Positions 1-11,959 of a DNA stretch of 64,000 nucleotides are shown here, in pieces. Every line of letters starts with the position of its first letter. Position 1 is the first letter of the stretch. Made by a program: the position numbers and the translations under genes. This DNA comes from Sceloporus undulatus. Lineage: Eukaryota > Chordata > Lepidosauria > Squamata > Phrynosomatidae. Where the stretch lies: the NCBI RefSeq assembly GCF_019175285.1, contig NC_056527.1, positions 111,052,389 to 111,116,388 on the forward strand. Direction: 5' to 3'. The notes below the pieces were generated by a model. That model saw only the letters and a list, made by a program, of their open reading frames with translations. It ran no database searches and was not told the origin of the DNA.

Positions 1-682
1 GAAACTATGCCTCTCACCCTGCCTGCTCATTGAGCAACCTCGGGAAATAAGTGGGATATGATGGGGGTTGGTTCTAACAACAGTAAAGCCACACATTTCC
101 CTGTCTCTAGTTCACAACAACAGCCTTTTTCTATGATCAGTCTAATGGGGATGATAGATCACTATTTGAAGTAGTTGTTCAGTCCACAAATCATTCTGGC
201 CTTTTTCTGTCTCTGAGTGAAAGAGCCTAAAAACCCTGAATAGATTACCCATTGTTCTGCAGGTAGAGACTGCGAGAGGACCACTACTTCCTGCTTCTAC
301 TGGAATCATTTTAGAGATCGTGCTCTCATTTTTTTTACTCTTTCTGAGAAAAAAGGAGTGACATTACACAGTGCAAACACTAATTAAGTGGTTTAAAATG
401 ATACTTTAAAAAGGATCTAGAACAGTGACACGTTCATTTTTCAAGGTACTTGCATCAAGTGTGATTTGAAGACATGTTGGCTGTACCTGAGGTAATGGGC
501 TCTCAAGCTCTGTGCTGACAAAGTTGGGAAAGGTTAAGTCAGCAGGTGCAGCCACAACTCTTTTTGGTATGAGACCAGTCTGTAGTAAACATTTTAAGTT
601 GCTACTTGCCTAAGTAGCAAAAGTGAGCCTGGAAATCATTTTCCCTTCTGCTGACTCTTCTTTGCCTCTCCTTCGTCTCTAG
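1..682 (+). other. PIP4P1 intron (3' part)
   Basis: No open frame in this stretch resembles a PIP4P1 exon. It ends in a pyrimidine-rich tract and the acceptor CTCTAG at 677-682. No recognisable repeat was seen. Confidence 0.7.
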
Positions 683-826
683 TTCAGCACATGGCAGCAA
701 GCCCAGAAGTACAGTGGGATCTACGCCTCTTGGGCTCTGGTGATTCTCCTGGCTTTGGTGTGTCTGGGCCGAGCGATGTACTGGGCCTGCATGAGGGTCA
801 GCCATCCTGTCCAGAACTTCTCCTGA
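683..826 (+). CDS. PIP4P1: PIP4P1 (TMEM55B), last coding exon (partial gene)
   Basis: The exon starts after the acceptor at 681-682 and encodes 47 residues to a TGA at 824-826. The peptide has a hydrophobic segment ([15 protein letters not shown]) followed by [19 protein letters not shown] recognise this as the second membrane span and C-terminal tail of TMEM55B. From family knowledge, this is a late endosome/lysosome membrane protein, first described as a phosphatidylinositol-4,5-bisphosphate 4-phosphatase and also implicated in positioning lysosomes. The rest of the gene lies to the left of the window. The gene faces APEX1 tail to tail, as in mammals, which supports the call. The paralogue PIP4P2 is less likely given this neighbourhood. 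Confidence 0.87.
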   Translation, partial: FSTWQQAQKYSGIYASWALVILLALVCLGRAMYWACMRVSHPVQNFS

Positions 827-2855
827 GCTTCCTGGAGCTCTTTTCCATTCCCAGCTGCTGCTGTTGCTGCTGATGCTTCTCCCAGCATATCATCTGCCAG
901 TCCCACCCACCCTTTTCTTCTTCTCTCCACTTCAGGGCTGGCATCTTCCGTGCCACCTTCCTGCTGTTCCAGCACCCATTTTGTTATCTCAGCTGCTGCA
1001 ACCCTGCTGCAACTCAGGGTTCCCCCCTAAAGCTGTCACTCTGAGCTTGGCATGCTACCAGACGTGAACAATTGCACTTGAAGAACTCAAGATTGCTTAA
1101 GTCTGGGGCTGCCCCGGTGCCAGCAAAAGTTCCCCTCAAATCCCTTAGGCAACAGAATCCTGCCTGAACCAATTTCAAGAGGAGTCAGCTGTGGCTGGAT
1201 ATTTTTTTTTCCAGGGGTGGAGAGCAAGAAACTGACATTCGTTGCTGAGTGCCTCCTTCAGATGTTGGAACTATATGGGGTTGTGCAGGAACAGATGGGC
1301 AGCAGAGTTAGGTGGGAGGTTGAGATCCTTCAGTTAAAATAGTCGAATCCAAGTGGAAACCCCAACAACAAAGGGCTCCTCAGCCACTTGAGCTACACTA
1401 CAGAGATTCAGCTGGGACACTGCAAAAGAGCACACAAGAATCAATGAACTCATTCCTGCTGCTGTAACATTTCTTAGCCGGGGCAGAATTGGACCAAGCA
1501 GTCACTGCTGCAAAGATCCATCCCTTGTTCACTGCCCTGCCCTGTCCTGCTGCTGATCCTTTGTCATTTGGGCAGCTATAAAGGACCGCTGATGAGCTGG
1601 GAGGTGAGGCACCTTGTACAATGATGGCAAGTTGGAGCCAGAGATGTGAATGGCAAACAGCTTGCTGCTAATTTCCCATTCCTCTTGGAAGAACTTTGGT
1701 TACATTGTACCCTGGTTTGAGTGCAGTGGATTCTTCCTTTCTCAAACCTCCTGTCACTTGGTACCACCAAAATCCAATCCTAAGGCCTCTCTGCACCTAT
1801 TCTGTGACCAGTCCCAAGATCCAAAGGCCTAATCCAAAAGAACTTGAGTAGCTTCACAAAAACTTAATCTTGGGACACTTCCTGCTGTTTTTTCCTTTTC
1901 CCCCATCAACCTTTCCCATTTTTAATTATTTTCCCCTTTGCACATTCCTTGGTGGAGGACCTTTTCTGCCACTTCTAAGAAACATAACTTAAAGAGTGGG
2001 ATGGGAGGAGGGACCAGCATCTTATCCGTTGCCATGCCACTGATTTGTGCCTCCATTAAAAGGAAAAACCCTTCCCATCACTGCACTGAGACCATTGAGC
2101 TTAACCCATGTGTTGGGATAGAATTCCTTTCCTCTCTTACGCATCAGTTGGCTTTGTGACTCTATGATTTGGTACAGGACATAAATGCTCTGTTTGCTTT
2201 CCTGCCAATAATTCCATCTTGGGCTTTGCTTTTCTGCTTAATTTCCAGCCTTCATTTCTGCATTTGATCTGAAAAACTATTTCCCCCCTCTCCCCATGCT
2301 CCTCCTTCTTCCCATTCCTGTTCATAACGTCTCTAGGGGTTGAGCTGGAAGAACTCCAGCCCTTTAGAGATACTTGGTGTGTGCAGGTACAGGAGAGAAA
2401 TGGATTCAACCCAGGTGGGGAGGCAAGGAGACCCTCAGCAGTGCAACAAAGAAACTGTCTAGTTAAAGGAAATGTTTCAGTCCAGTTTGTGCCTGTCTGC
2501 CTTGGTGTTTCTGTTAACCCATATCCCATCCTTGTCTCAGATTCTCTTATTCTCACATGTCCCCTCATCCTCCTGGCTTTTGAGCTTGTAGCCTCCGTCT
2601 CCTTGCTGTTGCAGCTTGTATATACAAATGATTAATGTGTACATAGAGCTATTTAAAGATAACTCCTCCATGGTGGCTGCCTGCCTGTGTGCCTGCATTC
2701 TCCTCCTCCCTTTTTCTCTCTCTGACACACAGACTTTCTCCTCCTTCAACCATGATTAAACTTGTCTGGCGCTCCTTTCCTTCTCTCCACAGGCCAAAGG
2801 AGGAATGAACAAAAATGATTGGATGATTGTAAATAAAAGTAGAGATTCCATAGAC
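827..2855 (+). other. PIP4P1: PIP4P1 3' UTR
   Basis: The stretch follows the TGA at 826 and has no conserved open frame. An AATAAA at 2832-2837 is the first good polyadenylation signal and would place the transcript end near 2855. The exact end is inferred. Confidence 0.5.
2832..2837 (+). terminator. Candidate PIP4P1 polyadenylation signal AATAAA
   Basis: Canonical hexamer about 2.0 kb after the PIP4P1 stop codon. Choosing it over weaker upstream variants is an inference. Confidence 0.5.
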
Positions 2856-3337
2856 TGATGGGAGTATTTCTGAGGGGGGATTCTCTTTGGTTTTGCTTGC
2901 AATGCAGCCTTTACTATATTTTTTGAAGCACAGGGAGTGGTTAGAAAAGGGCAAAGTCCTGCAGACCTTCCCCTGTGGCTTAACTGGTTGTTGATGTTGG
3001 TTTTTTTTGCCTTGTTATCTCATCATGAGAATGCTGAAGGAGCCATGTTGGATCAGACCAAAGGCCTCTGCTGTTGACCGAATTGCCAACCAATTGCCCA
3101 TGGGAAGCCCACAGCAGGGCATGAGTACAACTGCATTCTCCATTTTGTGCACCTGAGCAACTGATAGAGGTATACTGCCTCTGGTATCTTCTTAGAAATT
3201 AAAGGGGAGTTGCCCATAGCCATTTTGGTGCTTGAGGCAGGGTTGAATCAAAACGTCTTGCTTTGTTTAAGATGATAGATCTGCCCAAGTAGGTGCTGTT
3301 CGGCAGCCATTTTCTGAACTAGCTGGGGTTCTTATAC

Positions 3338-3897
3338 GATAGAATCATGAGTTGGAAGAGACCACAAGGCCATCCAGCCTAACTCCTTTCCATGCAGGAA
3401 TGCACTCCTGACATGACCATCCATTTAAAAATCTCCAAAGGAGACTCTCATAGTCGGAGGCAGCCTGTTCCAATGTTGAACAGCATTTACCGTTAGGAAG
3501 TTCTTCCTAATGTTTAGGTGGAATCTCTTTTCCTGTAGCTTGACTACATTACTCCGTGTCCTAGTCTCTGGAGCAGCAGAAAACAAGCTTGCTCCATCCT
3601 CAATATGACATTCCTTCAAATATTTAAACATTTTTATTGCATCACCCCTTAGTCTTTTCTCCAGGCTAGACATACTCAGCTACCCAAGCCATTCCTCATA
3701 GAACATGATTTTCAGACTTTTTATTATTTTGGTCACCCTCGTCTAAACATGCTCCAGCTTGTCAATATCCCTCTTGAATTGTGGTGCCCAGAACTGGACA
3801 CAGTATTCCAGATGAGTGGTGCTATAACTTCCCTCAGTGTAGACACTACTCTTGTTGATGTAGCTTAGAATCACATTGGCTGTTGACTCATGTCATG
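3338..3897 (-). repeat. CR1 LINE 3' fragment
   Basis: On the minus strand the frame reads LEKRLRGDAIKMFKYLK, then RFHLNIRKNFLTVNAVQHWN. This is the conserved C-terminal end of the CR1 ORF2 protein. It is followed by the CR1 3' end (GGTCTCTTCCAACTCATGATTC). The copy is 5'-truncated and diverged. It is the main content of the PIP4P1-APEX1 intergenic gap. Confidence 0.9.
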
Positions 3898-4734
3898 AGT
3901 GATAAAGAGGGTTGGAATTCTTTCGCTCTCCAGTTGTTTTAATCTGCAGCTACTATAATCCCTTGCCATTGTCCACATTGGCTGGAACTTCTGAAGGTTG
4001 ATGCCCAGAACATTCAGTGGTCTAACAAGAAGGGGCAAGGACTTAACCAGGGCTTTATTTGACCATTGTAAGCCTGTACCTCACTGCTGAGGATTTCCCC
4101 TCCATTTTACAATGGGGCACAATGTACCATGAAGTCCATGCATCATTGAAATTAATGGCTTAGATTGTCAATATCATTGTACATTGACCCCTAACATGCC
4201 ACTTCATGGTGTCCTGCCCCATCCTGGACATGAATATTCAAATTCCAGGGTATGACTGGGGAAGAAAAGAACAAATTCATACATCAGTTTTGCTTTTGCA
4301 TCTTGCACCTTTGTAACTTTTTTTGCCTTGTTCACATTTGTGTATGTGTTCCCCTGTAACTGTTTTGCTACAAGGTACAACAAAAGGCAATTAGGTAGGT
4401 CCTCAAATCAAATGAACTTGCCCATCAGAATAAAGTTGAAATTAATTCTCCATACAATCCCTGGTTTCACATAACTCTTAGGAGAGAATATTTTTATTTA
4501 AATAATAGATTATGGTTTGAGACCCTTTGCTTGCTTTCTGCTTGTTTTGGCCAGGATGGCACAAGACCATTAAGAACCGATAATCTAGCTTTCAGCAAGT
4601 GGATGTAAACATTAGTTACTCATTTGTAATGTTAGTGCTTCTTGAAGTTTGCCAATGAAGTGGTAGAAAAATAAGCAAAACCAGGCCAAATTCACCAAAT
4701 AAAGATTTTCTGGCATTTGATTTACAGCCAATGT

Positions 4735-4925
4735 AGCATCAGACGAGTCAGTGCAGTGTTGTTGTTTGAGTGTTGCTTTAGGACTAGGAGACTAACATTC
4801 AAATCCCCATTTGGCTATTGGGCATGCCATTCTCAGCCTCAGAGGAAGGTGCTGGCAAACCTCCTCTGAATAAATCTGCCAAGAAAACCCTACAATAGGG
4901 TTGACCTATGTCATAGTCAAGAAGA
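4735..4925 (+). repeat. tRNA-derived CORE-SINE (MIR-like), degraded
   Basis: It has the order seen in the better copies below: a 'TTTGAGTGTTG...GACTAGGAGACTAACATTCAAATCC' head, a CTCAGCCTCAGAGG core, and a tail with TGCCAAGAAAACCCTA. Nothing else was recognised between 3900 and 5200. Confidence 0.65.
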
Positions 4926-5242
4926 TAGCATACGATAACAAGTGGCAGCCGACACTGGGCAGGAGGATCTGCATTTGAATCCCCAATCTTACAACTCACA
5001 GGTTGCTCTGGGGCCAGTCATACTCATGACTGCTCAACCTCACAAGGTCATTGTAAGAATGAAAGGAACAGCGAGAAAACATATATGCTGCCTCTAGCCC
5101 TGTAGATGAAGTGTGAGACAAACAAATGCCATTAAATTCAATCCAAAATCCCCTGACTGAGGATCCCCTCCCAATCTTAGAACAAAGTAACTGAACAAAC
5201 AAAACAGAACAACTGTTTCATTTATATCTTATAAAAAGGAAG

Positions 5243-5933
5243 TTTAATGCTCTTTTTCTGAGACATTATGCTGTTACCTTGAAGCACCACAGCCTTCTAA
5301 AAGCAGGAGGATTTTGAAAGAGAAAAGGCTACTCAATAGAAAAATAAGGTGAGGAAGATGGGAAACCAAGGGAGTTTAAGAACAGTACTAGGTTAGGTGG
5401 AGTATCGCAAGCTGAAAGACAGAGAGCATCAATTCTTGTCCATTAGCCACTTAAGTCTCTTTTGGAGATCATCAGGCAGAGTTGCCAGCTGATGAACCAG
5501 AGCCATAATCTGTTCAGCCTTTTAACAATGTGAGGCAGAGACAATACAGCTTCTATCTCATTCTGTTTGCACATAGAATCCTACCCCTGTCCCATCTAGT
5601 CCTGCTTGTTACATTTAATGAAGGGGAAAGGAAACTGGGCACACATCCATGGCAAGAGGCTGCTACTGTGTATAATTGTGATGGCCCTGAAAAGGTACGA
5701 GAGGGGGCTCACCTCCCAGCTCAGGAGTAGGTAACCTTATTGGCACTCTCTCTCGAGTTACCTCAGCCAGGGAGAAAAAGAGAACAGAAATTCAAACCTC
5801 TACTATACAGGTGTGGATATAGCAAACCACATTATCTTACACACACCAGTTTTCTACAGTTATCTCCTTCACCCTTGAGCTCTAGTTACACTAGCAGTGT
5901 CATAACCACCCTCTGTCCCCCTCCATTGCTGAT
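5243..5933 (-). other. APEX1: APEX1 3' UTR (end uncertain)
   Basis: No AATAAA is seen on this strand below the stop. ATTAAA variants occur at 5619-5614 and 5248-5243, and either could end the transcript. No open frame or repeat was recognised here. Confidence 0.4.
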
Positions 5934-8900
5934 TCATATGGCCAGATACAGGGTGATGGGACAGTGGTCACTCCCCAGGGCAGTAGAACGGATCTTACTA
6001 TCACAGACACCCTCCAGCAGGTCTTTGGAGACTAGGAAGTAGTCGAGCCGCCAACCCACGTTCTTGGCCCGGGCGTTCATCATGTATGTCCAGAAGGTGT
6101 AGGCGTAAGCCGTGTCAGGGTAGAAGTGACGGAACGTGTCAGTGAAACCTGCTTCCAGCAGCTTGGTGAAGCCAGCCCGCTCCTCGGGAGTAAAGCCGGC
6201 ATTCTTCTTGTTGCCCTTGGGGTTCTTTAGGTCAATTTCTTCATGGGCCACATTGAGATCCCCACACAAGATCAGGGGCTTGCGGGAAGCCAGGCCTTGC
6301 AAGTAGGAGCGGAAGGCCACATCCCAACGCTGGCGGTACTCCAGGCGCACTAGGCCCCGCCCAGCATTGGGCACGTACGCCGTCACCAAGAAGTAGGAAG
6401 GGAACTCAGCTGTGATCACACGACCTTCCTTGTCATGCTCCTCTTCACCTGTAGTGGGGTGGAAGCCAACAATGGAAATGGTTGTTGGACATCTTGGTCA
6501 TGAGCAGTGGTTCCCACACTTGGGTTTTGCAGAAGTTTCAGACTTCCAACTCCCAGATGTCCCAGCCTGTTTAGCCAACACTCAGGAATTCAGGGAGTTG
6601 AAGTCCAAAACACCTGGAAGACCAAAGTTTGGAAACCAGTAGTCAAGAAGGAGGGTGGAGAAAGTGTCCATCACCCACCCCAAAGTTATTTTAGGCCCAG
6701 AAGAGGTCCTTTTTGTAATAAGGTTAAACTAATTTAGTATCAAGAGAAGCCATATTGGTACCTTTTTTGTGGGGAAAAGAAAGAACTAACCTGGTCTAAA
6801 ATGTGGCCTTTGGCTGTAGAGGCAATTTTGGGGTAAAACAATTTTTCAAAATATTTGTTTCAAAGGTGTGGGGAGTGTCACAGCAAGGTGTACAGAATTT
6901 CACTGTTTTATACAGAGCCAATGCATTCCCTCAAAGGCCCCTTGCAGTTTCCCACCCCAGCCATAAGGAAAAGAGGTGTACAGAAGGCCAGAATATCAGT
7001 TCTCTCTTCAGGAGCAGAGTGTGTCTGAATAAAAAGCCCAAATTTTTAATATAGAAAACTCCAGCAAGCTAAGATGAAGTACTCATCATCATTTTAGGAA
7101 TATAGAAGGCAGTAGGCAAACTGGATACAAAGCCTGGAAAAGCTAGGGGGATTTTTTTTTTTTGGACTAGAACTCCCAGGAACCCAGCATGGATAGGGGT
7201 ATTCCAGGAGTTGTCCCCCAAAAAATAATTTTTCAAGAGGGCAAGAAGAATAAAATCACATGTTAGAAAGAAAAGGGGGAAGCAGAGAGAACAAAATAGG
7301 AGAAGGAGGTATAAATTTGCCATAAAGGTTTTGCATGTTCTCACCGATACCATACTTGACATCAAGAGGCTTGATTTTGGAGATTAGGGCCACCCCACTG
7401 TAGCCTTCCTTGTCATCAGAGCAGGCCCAGTACTTGTGGGGATATTCAGCCAGATCCCGGATTTCAGCAGGCAGCTGTTTCTCCGCACACTTGGTCTCCT
7501 GTAGGCAGAGGACGTCTGGGCTCTCCTCGCATACCCACTGTGTGAAGATACAGCTTTAGGTGAGCATCTCCTGACTGCCATATTCTCATAAAAGTGAAAC
7601 AGAAGTTTAATAAATTACAAAGGGGGGAGCTGGATTGGCTTCCCCCCACAGAACTACAGTGGGCCCTTGGTATCTGCTGGGTCTTGATTGTCCAGGATTT
7701 GGTTCCATGGATGCTCAAGTCTCATTATATACAATGACGTAGCAAAATGGTGTCCCTTACATAAAATGGAAAAATCAAGGTTTGCTTTTTGGAAGAGAAT
7801 ATTTTCAAGCCATGGATGGTTGAACCTTGAATGCACAATCCATGGATATAGTGGGCCAACTAGTTTTTGTTTTTTTACAAAGGGCATGCAGTGTAGCTTT
7901 GAATATGAATTCTCCCACATGGAAGAAAAGCCACTTGGGGGCCATTCAGACTACACAATTATAGTACCATGATTCCACTTTAAACTGCCATAGGGATATT
8001 TAGAATTTTAAACCAGGGAGCTCTAATGCTTCACCAAACTACAAATCCCAGGATTTCATAGGGTGCAGCCAACACAGTTAAAGTGGAGTCATATGGCTAT
8101 AACTATGTACTGTGAGCTGACTCCTGGGTTTAAGTAAGTAACACCTCACTTCAGCTATGAAGCTCCCCAGGTGACTTTGGGCTATTTGCTTTCTCTTAAC
8201 CTAACCTACCTTTCAGGGAGATTATGAAGGGAAAGTGACTGGAAAATCTTGTATTCATTTGTTTGCTTACTATATGTATAGGCCACCTTCCTGACAATCA
8301 AGACAGCTGATAATTTAAAATAACACCATATAACTGAAGAGGCACAAGCCAAAAAGAAAAGGGGAAGAGAAAAATAAGACTATCTGGTTTCCCTATTCTT
8401 ACATTACATAATTCATGCATACAAATAGCCACCAAGGAAGAGAGGGAAAGGAGTGTAGTAGCTTAGTGATAGTGCATATTCTTTCATATACAAGAGTCCC
8501 TTTCAGTTATAGCATTCTGATTCCACTGTAACTGCCATGGAAATATCCTATCAAATCCTGGGATTTGCAGTTCCCCAGGAAGAATATTGAGAACCATCTG
8601 CCAGAGAGCTCTAGTGCCTTTCAAATCTACAAACCAAGTTCACTCAATAAGTTTCCATGGCCAAGCAGGGATTCGAACCCTGGTCTCCCCAAGTCCAAGT
8701 CCAGCACTGAAACTACTATACCACACTGGCTCTCTTTCTGTCCATATCTTGGAGGAAATGTGCCCTAGAAATATCAAGCCAGGAATTAAGCTGGAGCCTT
8801 GACTTTGCTATTTCCTAGCTGTCTCAAGCTCTAAAGGTGCAGCTTCTTTAAACTATGAATCTGGTTGCTATACTGTACTACAGTCTGCTAATTCCTTCTT

Positions 8901-11042
8901 GACAAGCAATTATAATTATTTCCTTGGAGAGTTGCAACAATCCTTGCATATCTCCATAACAAATCCCAACTAAGACCACAATGCAGCAATGACGTAGAAA
9001 ATAAAGTGGACAAGGGATAGAAACTATGAGGCATTCCTCTTCTGTCCTGGCATTCTTACAAGACACATCCATATGTAGTCAAAAGACATGAACACTTTCA
9101 CACTCCATTATTATAACACTATGATACCATTTTAACTGCTGTGGTTCAATCCTATGAAATCCTGGGATTTGTATTTTCATGCATTAGTCCTGAACTTTTG
9201 CCAAATTACAATTCCCAGGATGCCACAAGGATGCAGATTCTTATACAAGTTAAGTACTGTATCCTTTATCAGCCATTCCAGAATCCAAAGTACTCCAAAA
9301 TCCAAAATTATCCACATGGGTGGCTGAGATAGTAACATCTTTGATTTCTGATGGTTCTGTGTACACAAACTTTTTTCCATGCACAACATTATTTAAAATA
9401 TTATATATAAAATTACTTTCAGACTCCATGTATAAAGTGTACATGATACATAAATGAATGTTATGTTTAGATTTGGGTCCTGTCTCATTCTGCATAAGCA
9501 AATATTTCAAAATCCAAAACACTTCCAATCTCATGCATTTCTGATAAGAGAGACTCAACAGTATATGCATGTTCAGATTTTAAGCAACTGGTTGGTTCTC
9601 CTGGAAAACAAGATACAAGATACTCCTGGCCTGACTCTGACAGGGCCCTTCTCATGCATTACCTCCACTCCCTTCTTCTTGACCCAGGCTCGGATCCCAT
9701 CGACATTCCAGGATGTGACCTTCAATGTGTATTTCTTGCCACCGGGAGAGGTGAGTTTATCTGGAGGGTCCTGATACATGATGGGGCCATCAGCCTCCTT
9801 CTCAGCTTTAGCTCCACCTTTCTTGGCCTTCTTAGGTTCTGGTTCTGAATGGGAAAAGAGAGTATGAATCAAACATTTCATCAGTCACAGAGAATTGGTT
9901 TTCATATTGGACTGTCACTCCCAAAAGCCATACCCAGCACTGATGGGAGGGGGTTATGGGGGCTGCAGTCTACAAAGTATATACCCTGCCCTGATTTAAG
10001 AAAACACCATAAACCAGTGGTTCTCAAATGGTGGGGCAGGACCCCACCGGGGGTTGGGGGTGCGAGAGCTGCTAAAGAGAGCGTTTAAGACTTGGTCCAT
10101 GATTCTTCCTCTTTCCAAACTTTTTATGTGTAAAATTTACACATTCATTGAGTTAAATATTGAATTTACTTAAATAAAACTATTCTAATTTGAATGATGT
10201 TATTTACTTATATAATATCAAAATATTAATATGCACAAATGTATGAAAATACAGGCACTAAATAAAATACAGTCGCACCCCCCCCCATGACTTTGACGAT
10301 TCATGGATTTGATGAACATGTTTCCTCTACTTCGTTGCTACATTGTGGTCTTAGTTGGGATTTGTTATGGAGATACGCAAGGATTGTTGCAACTCTCTAG
10401 GAATTCTAGGTCTTCCATCATGACTCTATGATCAGCATTCGCCATATGCCACGCTGGAGGACATAGTGATTCCTGGAAAGACCAATTCTCTAGGCATTTG
10501 TAGGTATTCCAGTGCAATTGTGTGGTCAGCTTCTGCCAGATGTTGACCATAGACTTGCACTGGAGGACTTAGGAGAGGTAATCTTTCCGGTAAAAAAATA
10601 ATAATGGTTTTTTATTTCCAGTTTTTCCATTTTCATGAGGTCCCTGTGTCCTTAATCTCAGTGAACGTGAATAGGCTGCTGTATTTTTATTCATATAGTG
10701 GCAAGAGTGTGCATGTGAGTCTGCATGTAGATGTGAAGCGGGTCCTAAGTTTAAAAAGTTTGAGTACCACTGCCATAAAACTAAAACACTGCCTAATTTT
10801 TGGCCGCTTTTTTTCATCTTTGTACCATCCAGTCTGATTGATTCTGCAAAACATTAAAATTTGCACATTCTTGTGGCATTTGGGTATGCCCCAATGAAGG
10901 CACTCACAACACACAACCCTTCACCCATGAAACAAGGTTACCCCCTTTGCCCACCTTCATGGCTAAGATGGAAACACTTACCTGCCACTGCCTTCTCTGG
11001 TGGGACTCCATCCTCTTCTTTCTTCTTCCCTCGTTTTGGCAT
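5934..11042 (-). CDS. APEX1: APEX1, AP endonuclease 1
   Basis: Coding exons in transcript order are 11042-10982, 9844-9663, 7537-7345 and 6448-5934. They total 951 nt, or 316 residues (human has 318). The nuclear enzyme cuts the DNA backbone 5' of abasic sites in base excision repair. Visible motifs: N-terminal basic nuclear signals (PKRGKKK and EPEPKKAKK); WNVDG at 66-70; LCLQETKC with the metal-binding Glu (human E96); [30 protein letters not shown] (human D210/N212); and a terminal [13 protein letters not shown] with the catalytic His (human H309). Thr64 replaces the human redox cysteine C65. All junctions are GT-AG and all phases close. The ATG was chosen because MPKRGKK matches the family start. 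The gene diverges from OSGEP across a CpG-rich promoter. Confidence 0.97.
6505..6641 (+). mobile_element. hAT-type MITE in APEX1 intron 4
   Basis: The element starts CAGTGGTTCCCACACTTGG and ends in the matching inverted arm CAAAGTTTGGAAACC. It is flanked by an imperfect 8-bp duplication (GTCATGAG / GTCAAGAA). It lies 48 bp upstream of the last APEX1 exon on the minus strand. Confidence 0.6.
7657..7861 (+). mobile_element. Tigger-like (Tc1/mariner) MITE, 'CAGTGGGCCCTTGG' family
   Basis: It starts TA-CAGTGGGCCCTTGG and ends in the rough reverse complement GTGGGCCAACT. It shares an internal body (ATGGATGCTCA..., AAAATGG..AAATCAAGGTTTG) with copies at 31474, 54250 and 60096. Confidence 0.7.
7938..8108. 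mobile_element. Palindromic MITE (variant of the ACTGCAGAAAT family)
   Basis: The arms carry 'CCACTTTAAACTGCCATAGG' and its reverse form 'ACAGTTAAAGTGGAGTCAT' around a centre holding CAAACTACAAATCCCAGG. The ends are eroded. It lies in APEX1 intron 3. Confidence 0.65.
8640..8738 (-). repeat. CORE-SINE head fragment
   Basis: CATGGCCAAGCAGGGATTCG, then AACCCTGGTCTCC and CCACACTGGCTCT, is the reverse complement of the tRNA-like head of the local CORE-SINE. Confidence 0.65.
9252..9561. mobile_element. Tigger-like MITE ('TTGACTCTCCCTTATCC' family)
   Basis: The right end GATAAGAGAGACTCAACA is the reverse complement of the CAGGTTGACTCTCCCTTATC start seen at 21729. It contains repeated 'CAAAATCCAAAA' tracts. 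A related copy lies near 58290-58572. It is in APEX1 intron 3, about 100 bp from exon 3. Confidence 0.6.
10015..10772 (+). mobile_element. hAT non-autonomous element, 758 bp
   Basis: It begins CAGTGGTTCTCAAA and ends TTTGAGTACCACTG, an inverted pair typical of hAT ends. It is flanked by CCATAAAC (10007-10014) and CCATAAAA (10773-10780), a 7/8 match of the 8-bp duplication hAT elements make. The middle (about 10273-10560) resembles another MITE whose relative is at 8870-9010 in reverse, so it may be composite. It lies in APEX1 intron 2. Confidence 0.85.
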
Positions 11043-11126
11043 CGCAAGTGCCTCCCAGCTGGGTCTGACCCTAAGCAGCTGGCGGCTGAGTCTTGCAAGC
11101 TGCAGATTCTTAGGCACCAACGTCTT
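11043..11126 (-). other. APEX1: APEX1 exon 2, 5' UTR part
   Basis: The acceptor (TTTTTACCAG on the minus strand) places the exon start at 11126, 84 bases before the ATG at 11042. The four-coding-exon layout with a non-coding first exon matches the mammalian gene. Confidence 0.75.
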
Positions 11127-11223
11127 CTGGTAAAAAAGCAAAAATACTGTAAATGGCACCCCATTTCCCTCAAAACAAGTGCCCTCCTGGACTGGAGTAT
11201 CAACTCAGAACACTTTAACAGTA

Positions 11224-11477
11224 CAGGGGTACCCCGGGTTACGAAATTAATTCGTTCCACCGCCGCTTTCGTAACCCGAAAATCTTCGTAAGGCGAAAAA
11301 GCCATAGGCGCTAATGGGGAAAAGCCGCGATTTCGTGCGAAATAGCGCCGAAAAGCACCAAAAAATTTTTCGTAACCCGAAATAACCTTCGTAACCCGGA
11401 ACAGTTTTTTTAAATGGATTTTTTTCGTAACCCGGAAATTTCGTAAGGCGGCGCATTCGTATCCCGGGGTACCACTG
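11224..11477 (+). mobile_element. Tc1/mariner-type MITE with internal TTCGTAACCCG repeats
   Basis: The ends are CAGGGGTACCCCGGGTTACG and the inverted TATCCCGGGGTACCACTG. They are flanked by TA on both sides (11222-11223 and 11478-11479), the target duplication of the superfamily. The CGTAACCCG-type core recurs several times inside. Many CpG sites survive, which suggests a young copy. It lies in APEX1 intron 1, close to exon 2. Confidence 0.85.
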
Positions 11478-11704
11478 TATATGTAACCACCTTCCATTCA
11501 ACAACATACTGGCTCAGAAGACATCATCTTTATCAACTCTACAGAATGAAGAACACAATTTCTGCCAATATGTCACAGAAGAAACCCAGAGCAAGTGTGG
11601 CCAACCAAAGTGTGATCAAGATGTGTGTGTGTTGTTTGCCTTTACATTTATGATTATAGTAACCCTAAGGCTACTAATGTAGCCCCCTAGTCTTCCACCG
11701 TTAC

Positions 11705-11900
11705 CCTGATTTAGTAGTGTTGTTGTGTCTTCAAGTCATTTCCAACTTATGGCAACCCAAAGGCAAACCTATCACATTTTTTTCTTGGCAAGGCTCATTC
11801 AGAGGAGGTTTCCCATTGCCTTCCCCTGAGGTTGAGAGCGTGTGATTTGCCCAAGGTCACCCAGTGGGTTTCATGGCCAAGCTGGGATTCGAAGCCTTAG
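11705..11900 (-). repeat. tRNA-derived CORE-SINE
   Basis: On the minus strand it runs GCTTCGAATCCCAGCTTGGC, the core AAACCCACTGGGTGACCTTG, then CCTCAGGGGAAGGCAATGGG, and the tail GAAATGACTTGAAGACACAA. The CORE domain (GGGTGACCTTGGGCAAATCA) is that of the MIR superfamily. Confidence 0.85.
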
Positions 11901-11959
11901 GGTTGTCCTAAGTCGGAAATGACCCAAAGGCACACAACACACACTCAAGATTAGCACCA

